A DNA stretch of 64,000 nucleotides, taken from the NCBI GenBank assembly GCA_963924555.1, contig OZ004582.1, positions 2,666,001 through 2,730,000 on the forward strand, written 5' to 3'. The notes below the pieces were generated by a model, which saw nothing but the letters and a program-made list of their open reading frames with translations, ran no database searches and was not told where the DNA came from. Positions 54,197 through 64,000 of the stretch are shown in pieces (positions within the stretch are counted from its first letter, which is position 1; the number at the start of each line of letters is the position of its first letter). A program made the position numbers and the translations under genes. The DNA is from Crambe crambe (lineage: Eukaryota > Porifera > Demospongiae > Poecilosclerida > Crambeidae).

Positions 54197-54502
54197 TTGC
54201 AAAAAGACATTATAGCAGATAACCAACAAGAAACAAACCAGAAGTGGAACATATTATCAGGTATACTATAGCCATGGACTTCCATTATACATAATTATGT
54301 AATTAAATTTTTGGTTTTGTGGCTTTCCAGTGAAGATAAGTGCACTTGGGAACCAGCATCCACACTACATCAACATCTGATTAAAGAATTTGAAGATGGT
54401 TGCTGTTCCAATCAAGTTATCAGTACAGCTGTAGAAGCTAGATATGGAACTATCAGTCACAAGCTGGTGGTTGACACAAGAACTGTAGAAGTGAAATTCT
54501 AG
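54197..54502 (+). pseudogene. Chromodomain C-terminal exon
   Basis: After TGGCTTTCCAG at 54,330 the frame reads SEDKCTWEPASTLHQHLIKE and FEDGC, the C-terminal half of a chromodomain (T-W-E-P-x-x-x-L, then L-I-x-E-F-E). Just upstream, about 54,215-54,259, RNKPEVEHIIR could be its N-terminal strand before a |GTATAC donor. The middle (Y-L-V-K-W) is missing. The continuation to the stop at 54,500 is unassigned. It may come from a chromodomain protein or a chromovirus-like integrase tail. Confidence 0.55.
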
Positions 54503-55009
54503 TTCCCCCACTTAGACATCCCAAGAGTACCTTGTACTGTCAATGGCACCACTGGACATACATGCCTCATTGAAAATGAGTCATGACCTGAGAGTCAGCT
54601 CGCTTGCTGAACTAGTATATCACATGCAAATTCTGTTAAGTCATTATGGTAATAATATATCAAAAACCATCAGGGGGATCCCCACTACACATGCGAAGTT
54701 TATAGAATTCCCTGACATGATATATAATCATAGGGAGCATGTGCACCCCATCATCAGCGCTCAAAAGTGAAGCAAGCTATAGCTTTTTTAGATGTGGGTC
54801 ATCCTTAGCTGCTGAAGTAGAGTTATGCAAGTTCAGCCAGGCAGCTACATACAGAGGAAGCTGTAATGCAACACACTTATATAAGCCTAGCAGATAATCT
54901 GCATGACACAGAATGCATCACACCTTGAAATAACACTCGCACCCTTTTATCATAAAGCAACTACATTGAGAAAGAATACACATGTATGAATTAATTAATC
55001 ATAATCTCT
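54503..55009. other. No gene; copy of a dispersed repeat
   Basis: GAGTTATGCAAGTTCAGCCA followed by GGCAGCTACA at 54,822-54,851, and AGCCTAGCAGATAATC at 54,884, both recur in the 62.8-63.3 kb block. No gene recognised. Confidence 0.4.
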
Positions 55010-55530
55010 GCATGTACATGAAACCTTTTCTCGTAAAGAAGTACGGAGTCCTTTCCCTCGAAAAATTAAAAGGGCTTGGCTCCCCATCAGCGAAGATGGT
55101 TAATTGGACAGTGCACTGCCTTTTCTCCAAGCCTGAGACAGTTTTGTCACCCTTATCAGCATAAGTTGGCCCATCAGAAAAGCAAAAAGTTTGGGTTTAG
55201 CTAGCACATTGATTGCCATTATAGCTAACTTGACGAATAGCTGGTTTCTGGGCAATATTGGTCGACCATCTAAAACTGATTTTGTGTTGGGCTTTGAATC
55301 TGTCAAACCATCCATTACAAAAAGCAAACTGGATCCATTTCAGTTAATAGATCCTTTCACTTTCACACCTTGAACTAGCTAGATAATCTAATAAATTTTA
55401 TACTCACCTTTTTTTCTCACTCGAGCTTAGGATAGGCTGCTCTCCTATGGTGCTTAAGATATTTACTCCTTTCTTCAGTTTTCCTTCATCCTTGGCCCAT
55501 CTCAAGATAGTTTTTGTGTTCATTTTGAGG
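55010..55530 (-). pseudogene. pogo/Tigger-like transposase fragment
   Basis: From 55,522, MNTKTILRWAKDEGKLKKGV and STIGEQPILSSSEKKG end at |GTGAGT. After an intron (acceptor TAGTTCAAG near 55,370), in one frame: NGWFDRFKAQHKISFRWSTN, IAQKPA, then DGPTYADKGDKTVSGLEKRQ and CTVQLTIFADGEP. W-F-x-R-F-K-x-x-H is the CENP-B-type DNA-binding helix, and K-R-Q-x-T-x-Q-x-T-I-F-A-D-G is a block of pogo/Tigger DDE domains. A stop near 55,205 and the loss of the DDE first-Asp region show decay. It ends near 55,010. Confidence 0.65.
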
Positions 55531-55878
55531 CTCTATAAAAAAAATTTTCTCGATAAAATTTTACTACTTCCAACTTATATTCTCTGCTGTAGCTTTTCCT
55601 TTTCTAGCTAGCTCTAGCTCTGCGATCAGAGCAACTGCATGCTCATGTGTATTTACAATTTGCCACGCCCTTGATTGAATGCACTTAATATAAGGTAGTG
55701 AAGATGAACAACGTTTATGCGCTTGATACAAAATGATGCACTTATTATCGAAGTGTGCTTAATAACCCGACTCTGCGGTAGCTCACTAGTGGAGCTGACC
55801 TATCAGATTTAGTATGACATCATCTGTGCATTTACTGATTGGTCCATCTCAATTCATACCATCTTTACTTACTGATAA
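55531..55878. other. No recognised gene
   Basis: Short spacer between the pogo fragment and the CACTA-like element; no motif. Confidence 0.3.
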
Positions 55879-56302
55879 GGCACTAGTACACAGGTAATCG
55901 TTCTATGGAATCAATTCTACGATTCCATTCATGATTCATAGATTGATTCTATAGCTGATTTTTTTCTGACTAATCATCTGTCGGATCAATGAATGATTTG
56001 ATTTCCAAATCAGATGTGAAATCAATGCATAATTTTACACTACAAAATCAATTATCTGATATACATGGCTGATTCCATTTATGATTTTATAGTTGATTTT
56101 TCTATTTTTCAAAATCAGTGAATCAGTATTTGATTTCATTCGTGATTTCAGAATCCACACTGAAGCACAGAACCTCTCTATTTTAATTGTGATAGAGGAT
56201 TAAAAAGGTGACATTCATGATCTTGCAGTACATGTGTAAGCAAACTCAGTGAATATTTCTTTAAAGGAGTATAATTGGGTGTTTGATAACCTTATGATTA
56301 GT

Positions 56303-57130
56303 TTATAAGTATGAAACACCCACCCTAACCTTCGTGATGGTGAGAAATAATACTGTACGTACATACATGAAAATAGAAATGTCTGTTGAGCACATATTAT
56401 ATGTAGATGTAGATGATGGCATTCTCTCCACTCTTACTTTATAAGCTCTGATACCAAGTAGAAAGGTACTGCCACTCCATACAAATGACATAAAGGGTCC
56501 GGTCTGTTCATTCTGAACTTCAGCCATGTAACATATGCTAGGTAATGAGTTATTATTCACCACAGTAGTGGCAGTGAAATACCTCACAATTCCAAAATAA
56601 GGAGTGAGCTCACCTTCTATGTCCACAAACATTGCCTTCACAACATTTCCACGATCAGTTGAGTTAAAATTGCTACTGCACATCTGCCAAACTTGTTTAT
56701 TCGTGGCTTTATATATTCTAAATCACTTTCATAGAGATCTTCAAAAAAATACCTTAACTCAGCTAGAAAATGTGGCTTGCATCTAGTATTCTTTTTGCAT
56801 GGATGCTTGAATTCCATAGGCCAGTCAACAACATAGCCTCTATCCAAATCTCGTTGTATCTCAAATCTATCTCTATCCGATTGATAGAAGAGATAGCACC
56901 CAATATGTTTGTGGGTATGGGAAATCATCATCCATTGGAGAAGTAATGAAATCCATCAGTGCATGTGGAATGTCAGCTCGGGGCATAATATCAGAGTTTG
57001 TAAAAGCTGAATCTCTTGCAAACCTATTTGCCACTTAAAATGGGGAGGACCTAAATCAGTTACAATCTCTGGCAGGTGGAGGCTCATGTGATAGTTCACA
57101 GATAGAGACCACTTGCCATACACTCTGCGA
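56303..57130 (-). pseudogene. Transposase-like C-terminal region
   Basis: From an acceptor at about 57,158 (TGGTTACAG): VAYEHHRLFRRVYGKWSLSV, NYHMSLHLPEIVTDLGPPHF, a broken stretch, CKPHFLAELRYFFEDLYESD, then GELTPYFGIVRYFTATTVV, ICYMAEVQNEQTGPF and FLLGIRAYKVRVERMP. The order Y-G-x-x-x-x-x-x-N-Y-H-x-x-x-H-x-P-E, then G-x-x-x-Y-F, then F-x-x-x-x-x-x-x-x-R resembles the C-terminal half of TNP2/DUF4218-type transposon proteins, by my recall. Stops near 56,966 and frame changes near 56,690 show decay. The catalytic N-terminal half is not seen here. Confidence 0.45.
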
Positions 57131-57229
57131 AACAAGCGATGATGTTCATAAGCAACCTGTAACCATGATGGTTACGATTTCAGACAACAACACCAAGCAT
57201 TTATATTATTGTACTAATAAACAATACTT

Positions 57230-57848
57230 ATGAAGACTGTCCTGCAAGATGTATTTGATGGAGAGCTAAGTGAAGAACTGAAAGATTTATATGTAAGATA
57301 GTTAACTAATGTTTTAGGTGCCCTCAGAAAAGGATATTATGAAAAGGTTAAGAGGCTTTTATGCTACGAGACGCAATACTCAAGTTGACAAAGAGAGACA
57401 TAAGAAGAGAAAGCTCATGATGAAGGCGAACAAAAGAACTCTTGTAAGTTCGGGTTAATTACCTATTGCTCAAACAATGCAATTAGCTAGCTATTGATGA
57501 ATAGCAATAAACTCATTTATAATTATAGGTTCCTATCAATGATGTGTCACCACCAAACTCCAGTGATGAACGGGAAATACTACCTGGAAAGAGCAAGAAA
57601 GGAGAAAAAAAGGGATATGGTGATCGAGCATGTGCCAATTTTTGGGTGACAGTTATTATCATAACTGGCTATGTCTTTCTATAGCATAAGCATGAAAGAA
57701 GTCATCAGGTACGTAGTGACTATAGATAATTATCATCACCTCTGCTGTTTGATGACCCTAGCTCCCCTAACACCATACTTGCAAGAAATAGCAATGATGA
57801 TGATTATGATGATGATGAAACACAGCTACCATGTGGCTATAGTCATCG
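57230..57848 (+). CDS. Multi-exon gene of unknown function within the CACTA-like element
   Basis: Exon 57,230-57,292 starts with ATG: MKTVLQDVFDGELSEELKDL, then |GTAAGA. Exon 57,318-57,443: VPSEKDIMKRLRGFYATRRN, then KKRKLMMKANKRTL |GTAAGT. Exon from 57,539: VPINDVSPPNSSDEREILPG, KSKKGEKKGYGDRA. A small exon near 57,688-57,709 (KHERSHQ) and one near 57,745-57,849 (LFDDPSSPNTILARNSNDDD, DETQLPCGYSH |GTAAGT). The first joins are all phase 0. Basic and acidic stretches suggest a nuclear protein. Good splice sites and a start codon favour a real gene that may continue to the right. It diverges from the transposase-like gene. Confidence 0.45.
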
Positions 57849-58257
57849 TAAGTATAGACTGTACAGTTGCTACATGTCTAACAGAATTGCTAAATAAAGT
57901 TACCTTATTATATATATGTATCATCTGAACTGACACCTGAACACCATGCACACACCTACATGTTATATAAACACTACAGTATTGTGTTATTGTTCACATT
58001 TATTATTGTACAGATACATGACTGTAATTAATGATTCTATATTAGATTTTACAGTGTAAGAAATCATGAAATGATTGTATACATGATTTTACATCAAATC
58101 ATTTTGATAATCAAGTAGTGATTCCACAGCTGATTACTCAGTGATTCCACACATAAAAAATTCTGTTAAATCATAGCTCAGATTCATAGAAGATTATCTG
58201 TGAAGAATCATATAAAAATCAGACAAATATTTTATAGAGAAAAAACCTGTGGTACAC

Positions 58258-58927
58258 TCACTGGTTCCTGCATGAACATGCATAATGGATGAAAGGTTTG
58301 TGGTCTGCACTACAATCATTCACACTTCTGATTCCTGCTGAATCATTCCAGCATTTTCTCAGTGAACCAGCTGCTGTGTTGTCTGGCTTGGAGATTTAAA
58401 AGCAATTGAAGATGCTACACTTTCAGAGTGCATGAAGGAAACATGGAGCGTTGGAACATTGAGATACCACTTCAAGTGTAGGAGTGAAATAGTCAGCACA
58501 GGCAAAGAGACGACACATTTCATTTGCATCTACTGCTTGCAGTTCCATGAGGTCATTCATACTCTGTTCAGCTTCCATACAAAGATGTATGCATTCTTTC
58601 CAACCAGCCCATTCACCTCTTCCCAGGTTAGATTGAAAATCACATTTTGCATGCGAGGATCGAGATGGGATCTCATGTGAACCGAGTCCCACTACAGAGA
58701 TTGCTAGAAAGAAATACCGATTTCCTGACAATTTGACTGCGGATGTGCAAAGACAAGCTTACTGAAGACAGCAAGGGGTCGCAAGGATGTGAAATGATTG
58801 GCCGCTTAGAAGGGATCAATGACTTGGCAGCAAAGGAAACCTTGTATGCAAAGTTATTTTTGAGACAGGTGGTAATAACTCCAAGGCTAAGAGAATTCAG
58901 AGGAATTTTGGTGCTTCAGAGTTAATA
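58258..58927. other. No firm gene
   Basis: Both strands are open over 58,423-58,731 (minus: ELQAVDANEMCRLFACADYF; plus: RYHFKCRSEIVSTGKETTHF) and neither has a known motif. Left undecided. Confidence 0.25.
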
Positions 58928-59311
58928 TTAATCTTTTATCTTCATGTAGGAATGCTGATCAAGAGCGAGCAGCTGTTTTCTGTGACCTCTGTGAATGAGA
59001 ACTAGAGCATGGGTTGATGACACTTCACCAAGTTCACAAAAAGCTGATACAGTTCGATCAATCACCAGATCAGAGCCTTGCACAGAAGCATCTAGATCAA
59101 TTGTGGCAATGTCATTGCAAATGAATTTTAATGCCGTCTTCAATATCTGTGTTTTCTCATCTCCAAACTGAAGGTTAGCACGATACTCGAGCACATCTCT
59201 CCTCTTCTCTGACATTGTGTCATTGTATTTCTCTTGGAGCTTATTCTTTTGAATCAAATCCAAGCATGTTTGCATCAGAACCACTCTGTGTGGTTGAAAA
59301 GCCACACCCAC
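58928..59311 (-). CDS. Hypothetical protein fragment
   Basis: A 127-codon minus frame includes LDLIQKNKLQEKYNDTMSEK, RRDVLEYRANLQFGDEKTQI and FICNDIATIDLDASVQGSDL. Charged and helical with no known motif. It could be an exon; borders are not determined. Confidence 0.3.
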   Translation of the reverse strand: MGVAFQPHRVVLMQTCLDLIQKNKLQEKYNDTMSEKRRDVLEYRANLQFGDEKTQILKTALKFICNDIATIDLDASVQGSDLVIDRTVSAFCELGEVSSTHALVLIHRGHRKQLLALDQHSYMKIKD

Positions 59312-60389
59312 TTCTCATGCTCTTTACTACACTCTTTTTCACGAAAATAAATATTGCATGTATCTAGCTAGCTGAATAACAGATTTATGGTTTCTAACCC
59401 AACATGAATTGAACAATGATGAGATAAAAATTAATGCTACAATGAAGTCAGTTACCAGTGCTTTGAAAATTCCGAATTTTTGCTTCAGAGTAATACTCTA
59501 TTTGTTGATTCAGGTCAGCCAGAGAAAAGTAGTTATTTAACTTACCAATTTAATGAGTCCGACCAATTCAGTGAATTGTTGAAAGGATTTGAGGATAAAT
59601 AGGAAGTTATTTTTAGCACCTTGTATGGCTGATAGACTGACCTTAAGAAAAGAGAATGATGCAAATGAGTTGAAAGAACCAAAATCTCAGGAAGTCATGA
59701 ACAATTTTTGGCGCTAAATATTATTCTTGTTCACAATCTTTTCTTCATCAATGTCTCATTCCATTTCTTATTATAGAATGTGGAGGGAAGTGGGTCCTGT
59801 CCAAGCCTGGTGTGATGATAGCGGGCTTGCTATATTGTGACATTTACCATGAATCAGGTATGTTATCACAGAACGTCCGTACTGAAATTGTTTAGACTTT
59901 GGCTACCTCAATTTGGAGGAACACACATTTTCTGTCATAAGAGGCATACAAGAAAATATGTATGGATCCTTATCACTAACTTGGCAGATGATGCTCCTAG
60001 CTCCTTATGTGACTAATTTTTTGTTCTTGTTTGTTCTATTTTTTTTTTTTTTTTTAATAAAAATGTTTATTTTTTCAGAATATAAAATTAATTTCATCCA
60101 GGGATATTAATTCAAATCCAGGGAAAAAATATCCCAGATCTAGAGAAGTATCTTTTGGGGGGTTGGTAAGTATGGATGTAGATGTCACCCTACAAGATAA
60201 GACGAGGTCAAGCCCAAATTTTTGAGGCCTCATAAAAAAGTCCAAGACAGAAGGTTGAAGAAGACTATGGAATAACCTCTAAGTGGGCTGCACAAGAATT
60301 CTGATCAGAGAAGGATCTAAAGGACCACCTTCTTCAAGTGCAGCATGAAGCTGACGAATGTCATAACCACTTTGCATGTTCATAAATGG
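59312..60389. other. No recognised gene
   Basis: AT-rich, with an oligo(T) run at 60,041-60,056. The minus frame at 60,279-60,503 is opposite the helicase fragment and is a shadow. Confidence 0.3.
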
Positions 60390-60960
60390 TGTCAGAGGAA
60401 CTGACAAATTGTTTCCCATTGAAGCTCTTAAACAGTTCATGGACGGGACATCTGATGATTTGACATGTGCAGTTGCTGCACCTACTGGTTTGGCTGCCTT
60501 CAATATTTGTGGAGATAATACTTCAATTGCCTATAGAACATGCACTCTTCAAGAATGTGTTCTGTATCTGAACTCTTTCGTGATCATAAGAACTCAGACA
60601 TGTATCCTGTCTGTCTTTTCCCCACTGCAGGATTAGAAGCAGTGCTGAAACTAGCTATCGGTGCACGTGTTGTAACATTGACATTGAGACAGGTTTGGTC
60701 AATGTAGCCATTGGCACAGTTCAGCAAGATGTATCTGTTCAATTTGACACATCAATGATCCATGTGATATTGAAAAGGTTAAGACAGAGTCATGGTGATG
60801 AAAAATTACTTGGTGCTACCGTGAACAATTTCCTTGCCTATGCAGTTACAATTCACAAATCCCAAGGTTTCATAGACTTATCAAGCAAAGTATTTGCTGA
60901 TGGCTGATAGTATGGCTTACATGGCACTCTCAAGGGTGAAATTGCTTCTTGCTCTGGACA
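60390..60960 (+). pseudogene. PIF1-type helicase remnant (Helitron-like or host)
   Basis: Plus strand: RGTDKLFPIEALKQFMDGTS (a degenerate Walker A region), LTCAVAAPTGLAAFNICGDN (motif Ia), then near 60,640 LEAVLKLAIGARV with, after a frame change, NIDIETGLVNVAIGTVQQD (motif IV-type region), YAVTIHKSQG (motif V) and DLSSKVFADG. The part between Ia and IV, with motifs II and III, is missing. MAYMALSRVK follows in another frame near 60,912. PIF1 helicases occur in Helitrons and as host enzymes; no Rep domain or Helitron end was recognised, so the source is open. Confidence 0.75.
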
Positions 60961-61835
60961 AAGACTCAATCGGTCAATTGGAAAAGCATCATGGAAATCA
61001 ATAGAGCTTTGTATGATGTGCCAGCACCAAGAACTCACTCCAAGAATTTTCAGTTGACAACCCTGCAAAGGTATGGCCTTTCATATCTCATTGGCAGCGC
61101 AACTCGAGAGGCACAAGCATAGAAACTATTCAGTACATGCATGATTGTATAGTACATATCAGAAGCTGTTCTCAGTTTAGATACACCAATACATACAGGG
61201 CTGTGGAATGAACAAGACTGGTGTGTGTGGCACTGATATTGAATTACTAACCCTTGCCCACTTACTAAAAACATGCATATCTTCTTATGACACACAAAGA
61301 GACACCTGGGATACCTAGCAGTATAGATACGACAGTGAAAACAGACTTAGCATGTATCTAAGACACCCACAAGCTCACTATGAGCTGTTGAACCTTAAAA
61401 AAAAATTCAAACCCAATAAACCAGATGAAAAGAAAGCAAACCATAGTAATGGTAACAGTGATAATAGCATTCCCACAAGTAATCTATAGATAGAAGAGTG
61501 GCAAAGTGTACTAAATGTTATCATTGCAAAATGGATTAAGTCAGAGTGGTGCCAGTGTAATTCTGACATGTCTAGATAAGATACAGCAGATGGTAATTGT
61601 TTGTTTTGTTGTCCTTTTGGCTAGGGGTATTTCTCTTCCAAGAGCATGCTCGTCTAAATTATATGCAGAAATAAGCGCTTGCACTCGTTTGTAAAAATGT
61701 CGATTAACTGGCCCTAGTGCCAGTGCTCTCAAAAACGAGTCTTCGTGGATTTTTTCTTGTTTGGACTGCGAACTTGAGGGAATGTTATGCACTTCAGAAC
61801 CTGGCCCCCCCAGATGTTTAGACTTATGGTTTTGG
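60961..61835. other. No firm gene
   Basis: A minus-strand frame (61,541-61,780) reads KIHEDSFLRALALGPVNRHF and YKRVQALISAYNLDEHALG, protein-like but unassigned. Otherwise non-coding. Confidence 0.3.
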
Positions 61836-61863
61836 CCCCCCCCCCCCCCCCCCCCCCCCCCCC
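61836..61863. repeat. Poly(C) tract, 28 bases
   Basis: Uninterrupted cytosines; a second C-run (CCCCCCCCCC) lies near 61,991. Confidence 0.9.
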
Positions 61864-62869
61864 ACTGCAACAGTTTAAGTGACTAACTTAGCCTCAGCAG
61901 CAGCTTGATTGCTATAACTTGTTTGTGTTGACTGAATTTTGACTCTTGTTTTATTGTTGGTACACATGATGCAATGGGGGTTTGGGGTTGGCCCCCCCCC
62001 AGGTAAATTTATGTTCCTCAGCCTATGCTTTTGCCATTTGTGATCAGATCAAAATTCCTGAAGAATTTCAGTTGTTGCAGAAAAAAGCTCTGCTGCCTTT
62101 GCAAGATCTAGCTGTGTGCATCAGATAAAAAAAATTCACAACCTCCTATGCTTCAACAGACCTTGAGGCAGCCAAATCATCACTTGCCACACGAGTATAC
62201 TTTACAACTTACCAGTGATTTGTTGATCTATTCTAGTGACCAAACTCTCTGACAGTGAGGGGAAAGCTACACAGAGTACACACTAATCTCACTCGTTGCA
62301 TTGCTTGAGAAAGCCTTTCACAGCTCACAAGGTGCTTCAGCTGGTGCTTTAGCTTCTGTTGAGTGAGGATGGCCCAGCTGGCATCATCTGGTACTCTGGT
62401 AGCATAAAAAACTTCTCTCTCTTCTCGAAGCTCGAAGACACGTGGTGTAATTGGAAATTGCGCAATGATGCTGACTCAACAGGATGTGCAGCTAATACTA
62501 CGACAATGATGTGCTTTAATAGAGCTACATTTAATGGTTGACGATCGACGCTTACTTTTAGGAGATTGTTCTTCTCCAGTCTCGCGGTTAAAAATAGCAC
62601 GAGCAAAAAGTATATTTCCTCCACTCCAAGCTGAAGCATGTAAGCTATAGCAGAGAAGACAATGTTCCATAGAGAACATGCTCATCCTCCAGGATGATTA
62701 ACCGAAAGAGGCTTCATCATCTACACTCATAGGCTTGGGCAGAGAACAAGAATGAAGAAAGTCACCAGGATCAATGGCTGCACACTTGATATAGATTATA
62801 TCGCGTAGTCATATTATGTCAATGTACTTGTTACGAGTATATAAGCTTTAATCAATGCATTTAGATGAG
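61864..62869. other. No recognised gene
   Basis: Short frames on both strands between 62,349 and 62,685 lack motifs (minus: FNRETGEEQSPKSKRRSSTI). Nothing supported. Confidence 0.25.
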
Positions 62870-63290
62870 CCTAGCAGATAATCCTCGGTGTCTACAATCT
62901 GTACAAGTCGAGCTCACTCGCACAGAGAATGAACCAACTATGTAATAATCTACCTACTGAGCATGTGGGCAGTTAGATACTGATTTGCTGGTATTACAAT
63001 ATGCAGACTGGCCAGGAACGTTACAATTGTAGTTGCACATACCAGAGTTTATAGCTGTCGGAGTTAATGTGCCAAGTGTTACAATTCCTAGATCAAGGCG
63101 TGACAGACAGACAAATAGGTTACCATAACCTTTACGATACCAGCCAATCAGACAGAGTGGTATCTAATCCATCGTGTACCCACTGAGCATGTGGAGTGCC
63201 TTTAGGCAGAGCTTGACTTGTATGGCATTTCTGATTGTAGGCACCGAGGATTATGTAGCTACCTGGCTGAACTTGCATAACTCTACTACG
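62870..63290. repeat. Inverted-repeat block related to 54.8 kb
   Basis: ATAATCCTCGGTG near 62,879 with TCTACAATC is inverted near 63,235-63,256 (GATTGTAGGCACCGAGGATT). ACTGAGCATGTGG occurs directly at 62,957 and 63,181. The right end (63,257-63,286) is the reverse complement of GAGTTATGCAAGTTCAGCCA found at 54,822. This fits a small dispersed element with several partial copies. Confidence 0.5.
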
Positions 63291-63852
63291 GCAGCTAAAC
63301 ATCTATTTAGCTACTGGATTTTTTCCCCATTATTTTCCAACTCGTGACAGGTACATTTCATAATATGACTATGTATGTAACAGGGATTGGAAGCATAATT
63401 GAAAGCACTGATGCACTCCGTTGCGCTGATAATTAATCAGTTTGGGTGTCGTGCGTATCAAGTGTGCAGCCATTCATCCCGGTGACTGTCTTCTTCATTT
63501 CTGCACCTTTTTGTGGAGGAATAATAAATCATCGAGCTATGGATATACCGAGGAATGAAGTAAGGGTTGCACCACCACCGTGGATATTTTTAAAACTGTC
63601 TAATTCATCAGCGCTTAAAAACACCAGTCTGTGTTTCCGATCATGGTAATAACAAACTGCTTAATGAATTTGCATGTGTTGTGGGGATATAAAGTGAGCC
63701 GACTCTTGGTCCAAAATGCCCCAGGCATGCTAATCAGGTCAGGCTTAATTTGCGTGTGTGAAATTTTACTGACCGTGCCCACTCTATAACCACACCCAAT
63801 CAGCCTCACCATGTAGTTCAATGATTGCTCAAAGCATGGAGTCGTCTTTCGA
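63291..63852. other. No recognised gene
   Basis: Spacer before the gag fragment. Frames such as 63,446-63,649 have no known motif. Confidence 0.25.
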
Positions 63853-64000
63853 ATGAAGTTTGCTGGCTCTAGCTCAAGTGTTAATGGGAAATCTCCAGAC
63901 AACACCAAGAAACTTCCTTGTTATCGCTGTGGTCGCAACCATCCTGGAGTCCCTTGTAAATTCAAAGAGGCCACTTGCCATCGCTGCGGCAAGGTTGGTC
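63853..64000 (+). CDS. Gypsy-type gag zinc knuckles (partial, runs off the window)
   Basis: The frame reads MKFAGSSSSVNGKSPDNTKK, LPCYRCGRNHPGVPCKFKEA and TCHRCGKVG up to the last base. Two CxxC zinc knuckles of the same style as at 15.5 kb (C-x-x-C-G, then K-F-x-E-A-x-C-H-x-C-G) mark the end of a Ty3/gypsy gag. The protease and pol would follow outside. Whether this copy is intact cannot be judged here. Confidence 0.8.
   Translation, partial: MKFAGSSSSVNGKSPDNTKKLPCYRCGRNHPGVPCKFKEATCHRCGKVG

Larger units (their letters stand above)
55879..58257. mobile_element. Candidate CACTA-like DNA transposon
   Basis: CACTAGTACACAGGT at 55,879 and, inverted, CAGTGAGTGTACCACAGGT at about 58,257-58,239 are similar termini. 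Inside both ends lie blocks crowded with GATT/AATCA words (55,895-56,160 and 58,030-58,235), as in the subterminal repeats of CACTA/EnSpm elements. Between them are a minus-strand transposase-like segment and a plus-strand multi-exon gene, diverging at about 57.2 kb. The termini match imperfectly and no 3-base target duplication is clear, so the boundaries are provisional. Confidence 0.45.

Noticed and set aside
60279..60503. Minus-strand 74-codon frame
   Set aside because: Opposite strand of the PIF1 fragment, whose motifs are clear on plus.

Overview
The window looks like a repeat-rich piece of an animal genome, most likely a sponge (demosponge). That is an inference from low GC, abundant TAGCTAGC-type tetramers, very short (about 50-70 base) GT-AG introns, and a mixture of transposon families I associate with sponges and cnidarians. 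There are no operons, no rRNA, no intact tRNA gene and no CRISPR array. Most long reading frames are decayed mobile-element genes; a few small multi-exon fragments look like host genes or captured host genes.

Layout. 0.4-1.1 kb: two-exon fragment of an uncharacterised conserved protein. 2.2-2.5 kb: tyrosine-recombinase remnant. 3.1-3.7 kb: possible OTU-like fragment and a small inverted-repeat element. 4.9-5.7, 9.3-10.0 and 14.5-16.8 kb: broken Ty3/gypsy pieces on both strands. 7.0-7.3 kb: P-loop NTPase remnant. 8.6-8.9 kb: telomere-like TAGGG repeats. 10.4-11.0 kb: Ulp1 protease joined to a PHD finger. 13.0-13.8 kb: tRNA-derived SINE-like copies. 17.1-18.5 kb: intron-containing Ginger/GIN1-type integrase. 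20.1-22.0 kb: KDZ-like transposase pieces. 22.1-23.2 kb: a striking palindromic minisatellite. 23.2-25.7 kb: a multi-exon gene of the GQN (DUF7869-like) family. 25.8-27.7 kb: gypsy pol with a candidate LTR start. 27.9-29.3 kb: HECT-domain remnant. 29.5-31.2 kb: BEL/Pao gag and protease, abutting a reverse-strand gypsy gag-protease with primer-binding site and LTR (31.2-32.6 kb).

The clearest unit is 32,994-35,629: a three-exon GQN-family gene with one visible frameshift, enclosed by 32-base terminal inverted repeats matching at 28 of 32 positions. The second GQN gene at 23-25.7 kb has the same ordered motifs (F-D-x-x-Q, D-x-C-x-G-Q-N, G-H-x-x-x-x-x-D-x-x-F-G), so this protein family appears to be a DDE/RNase-H-like transposase of a TIR DNA transposon. 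I consider this the most interesting system in the window.

The second half holds a 1.28-kb foldback element (37.2-38.5 kb), a LINE fragment, a ubiquitin-like/B-box/RecQ-helicase gene broken by frameshifts and an apparent inversion (42.9-46.2 kb), a chain of micro-exons with good splice sites (46.5-47.5 kb, minus), another gypsy integrase with a proline/asparagine repeat tail (48.3-49.5 kb), BEL/Pao RNase H, a TTF zinc finger, a DUF3987-type P-loop gene, a chromodomain exon, a pogo/Tigger fragment, a candidate CACTA-like element (55.9-58.3 kb) with two divergent genes, a PIF1-type helicase remnant and, at the right edge, the zinc knuckles of another gag that runs out of the window.

How the genes work together: they mostly do not. 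This is nested transposon debris with elements cutting into one another on both strands. Family names come from recognising motifs by eye; no database search was possible.
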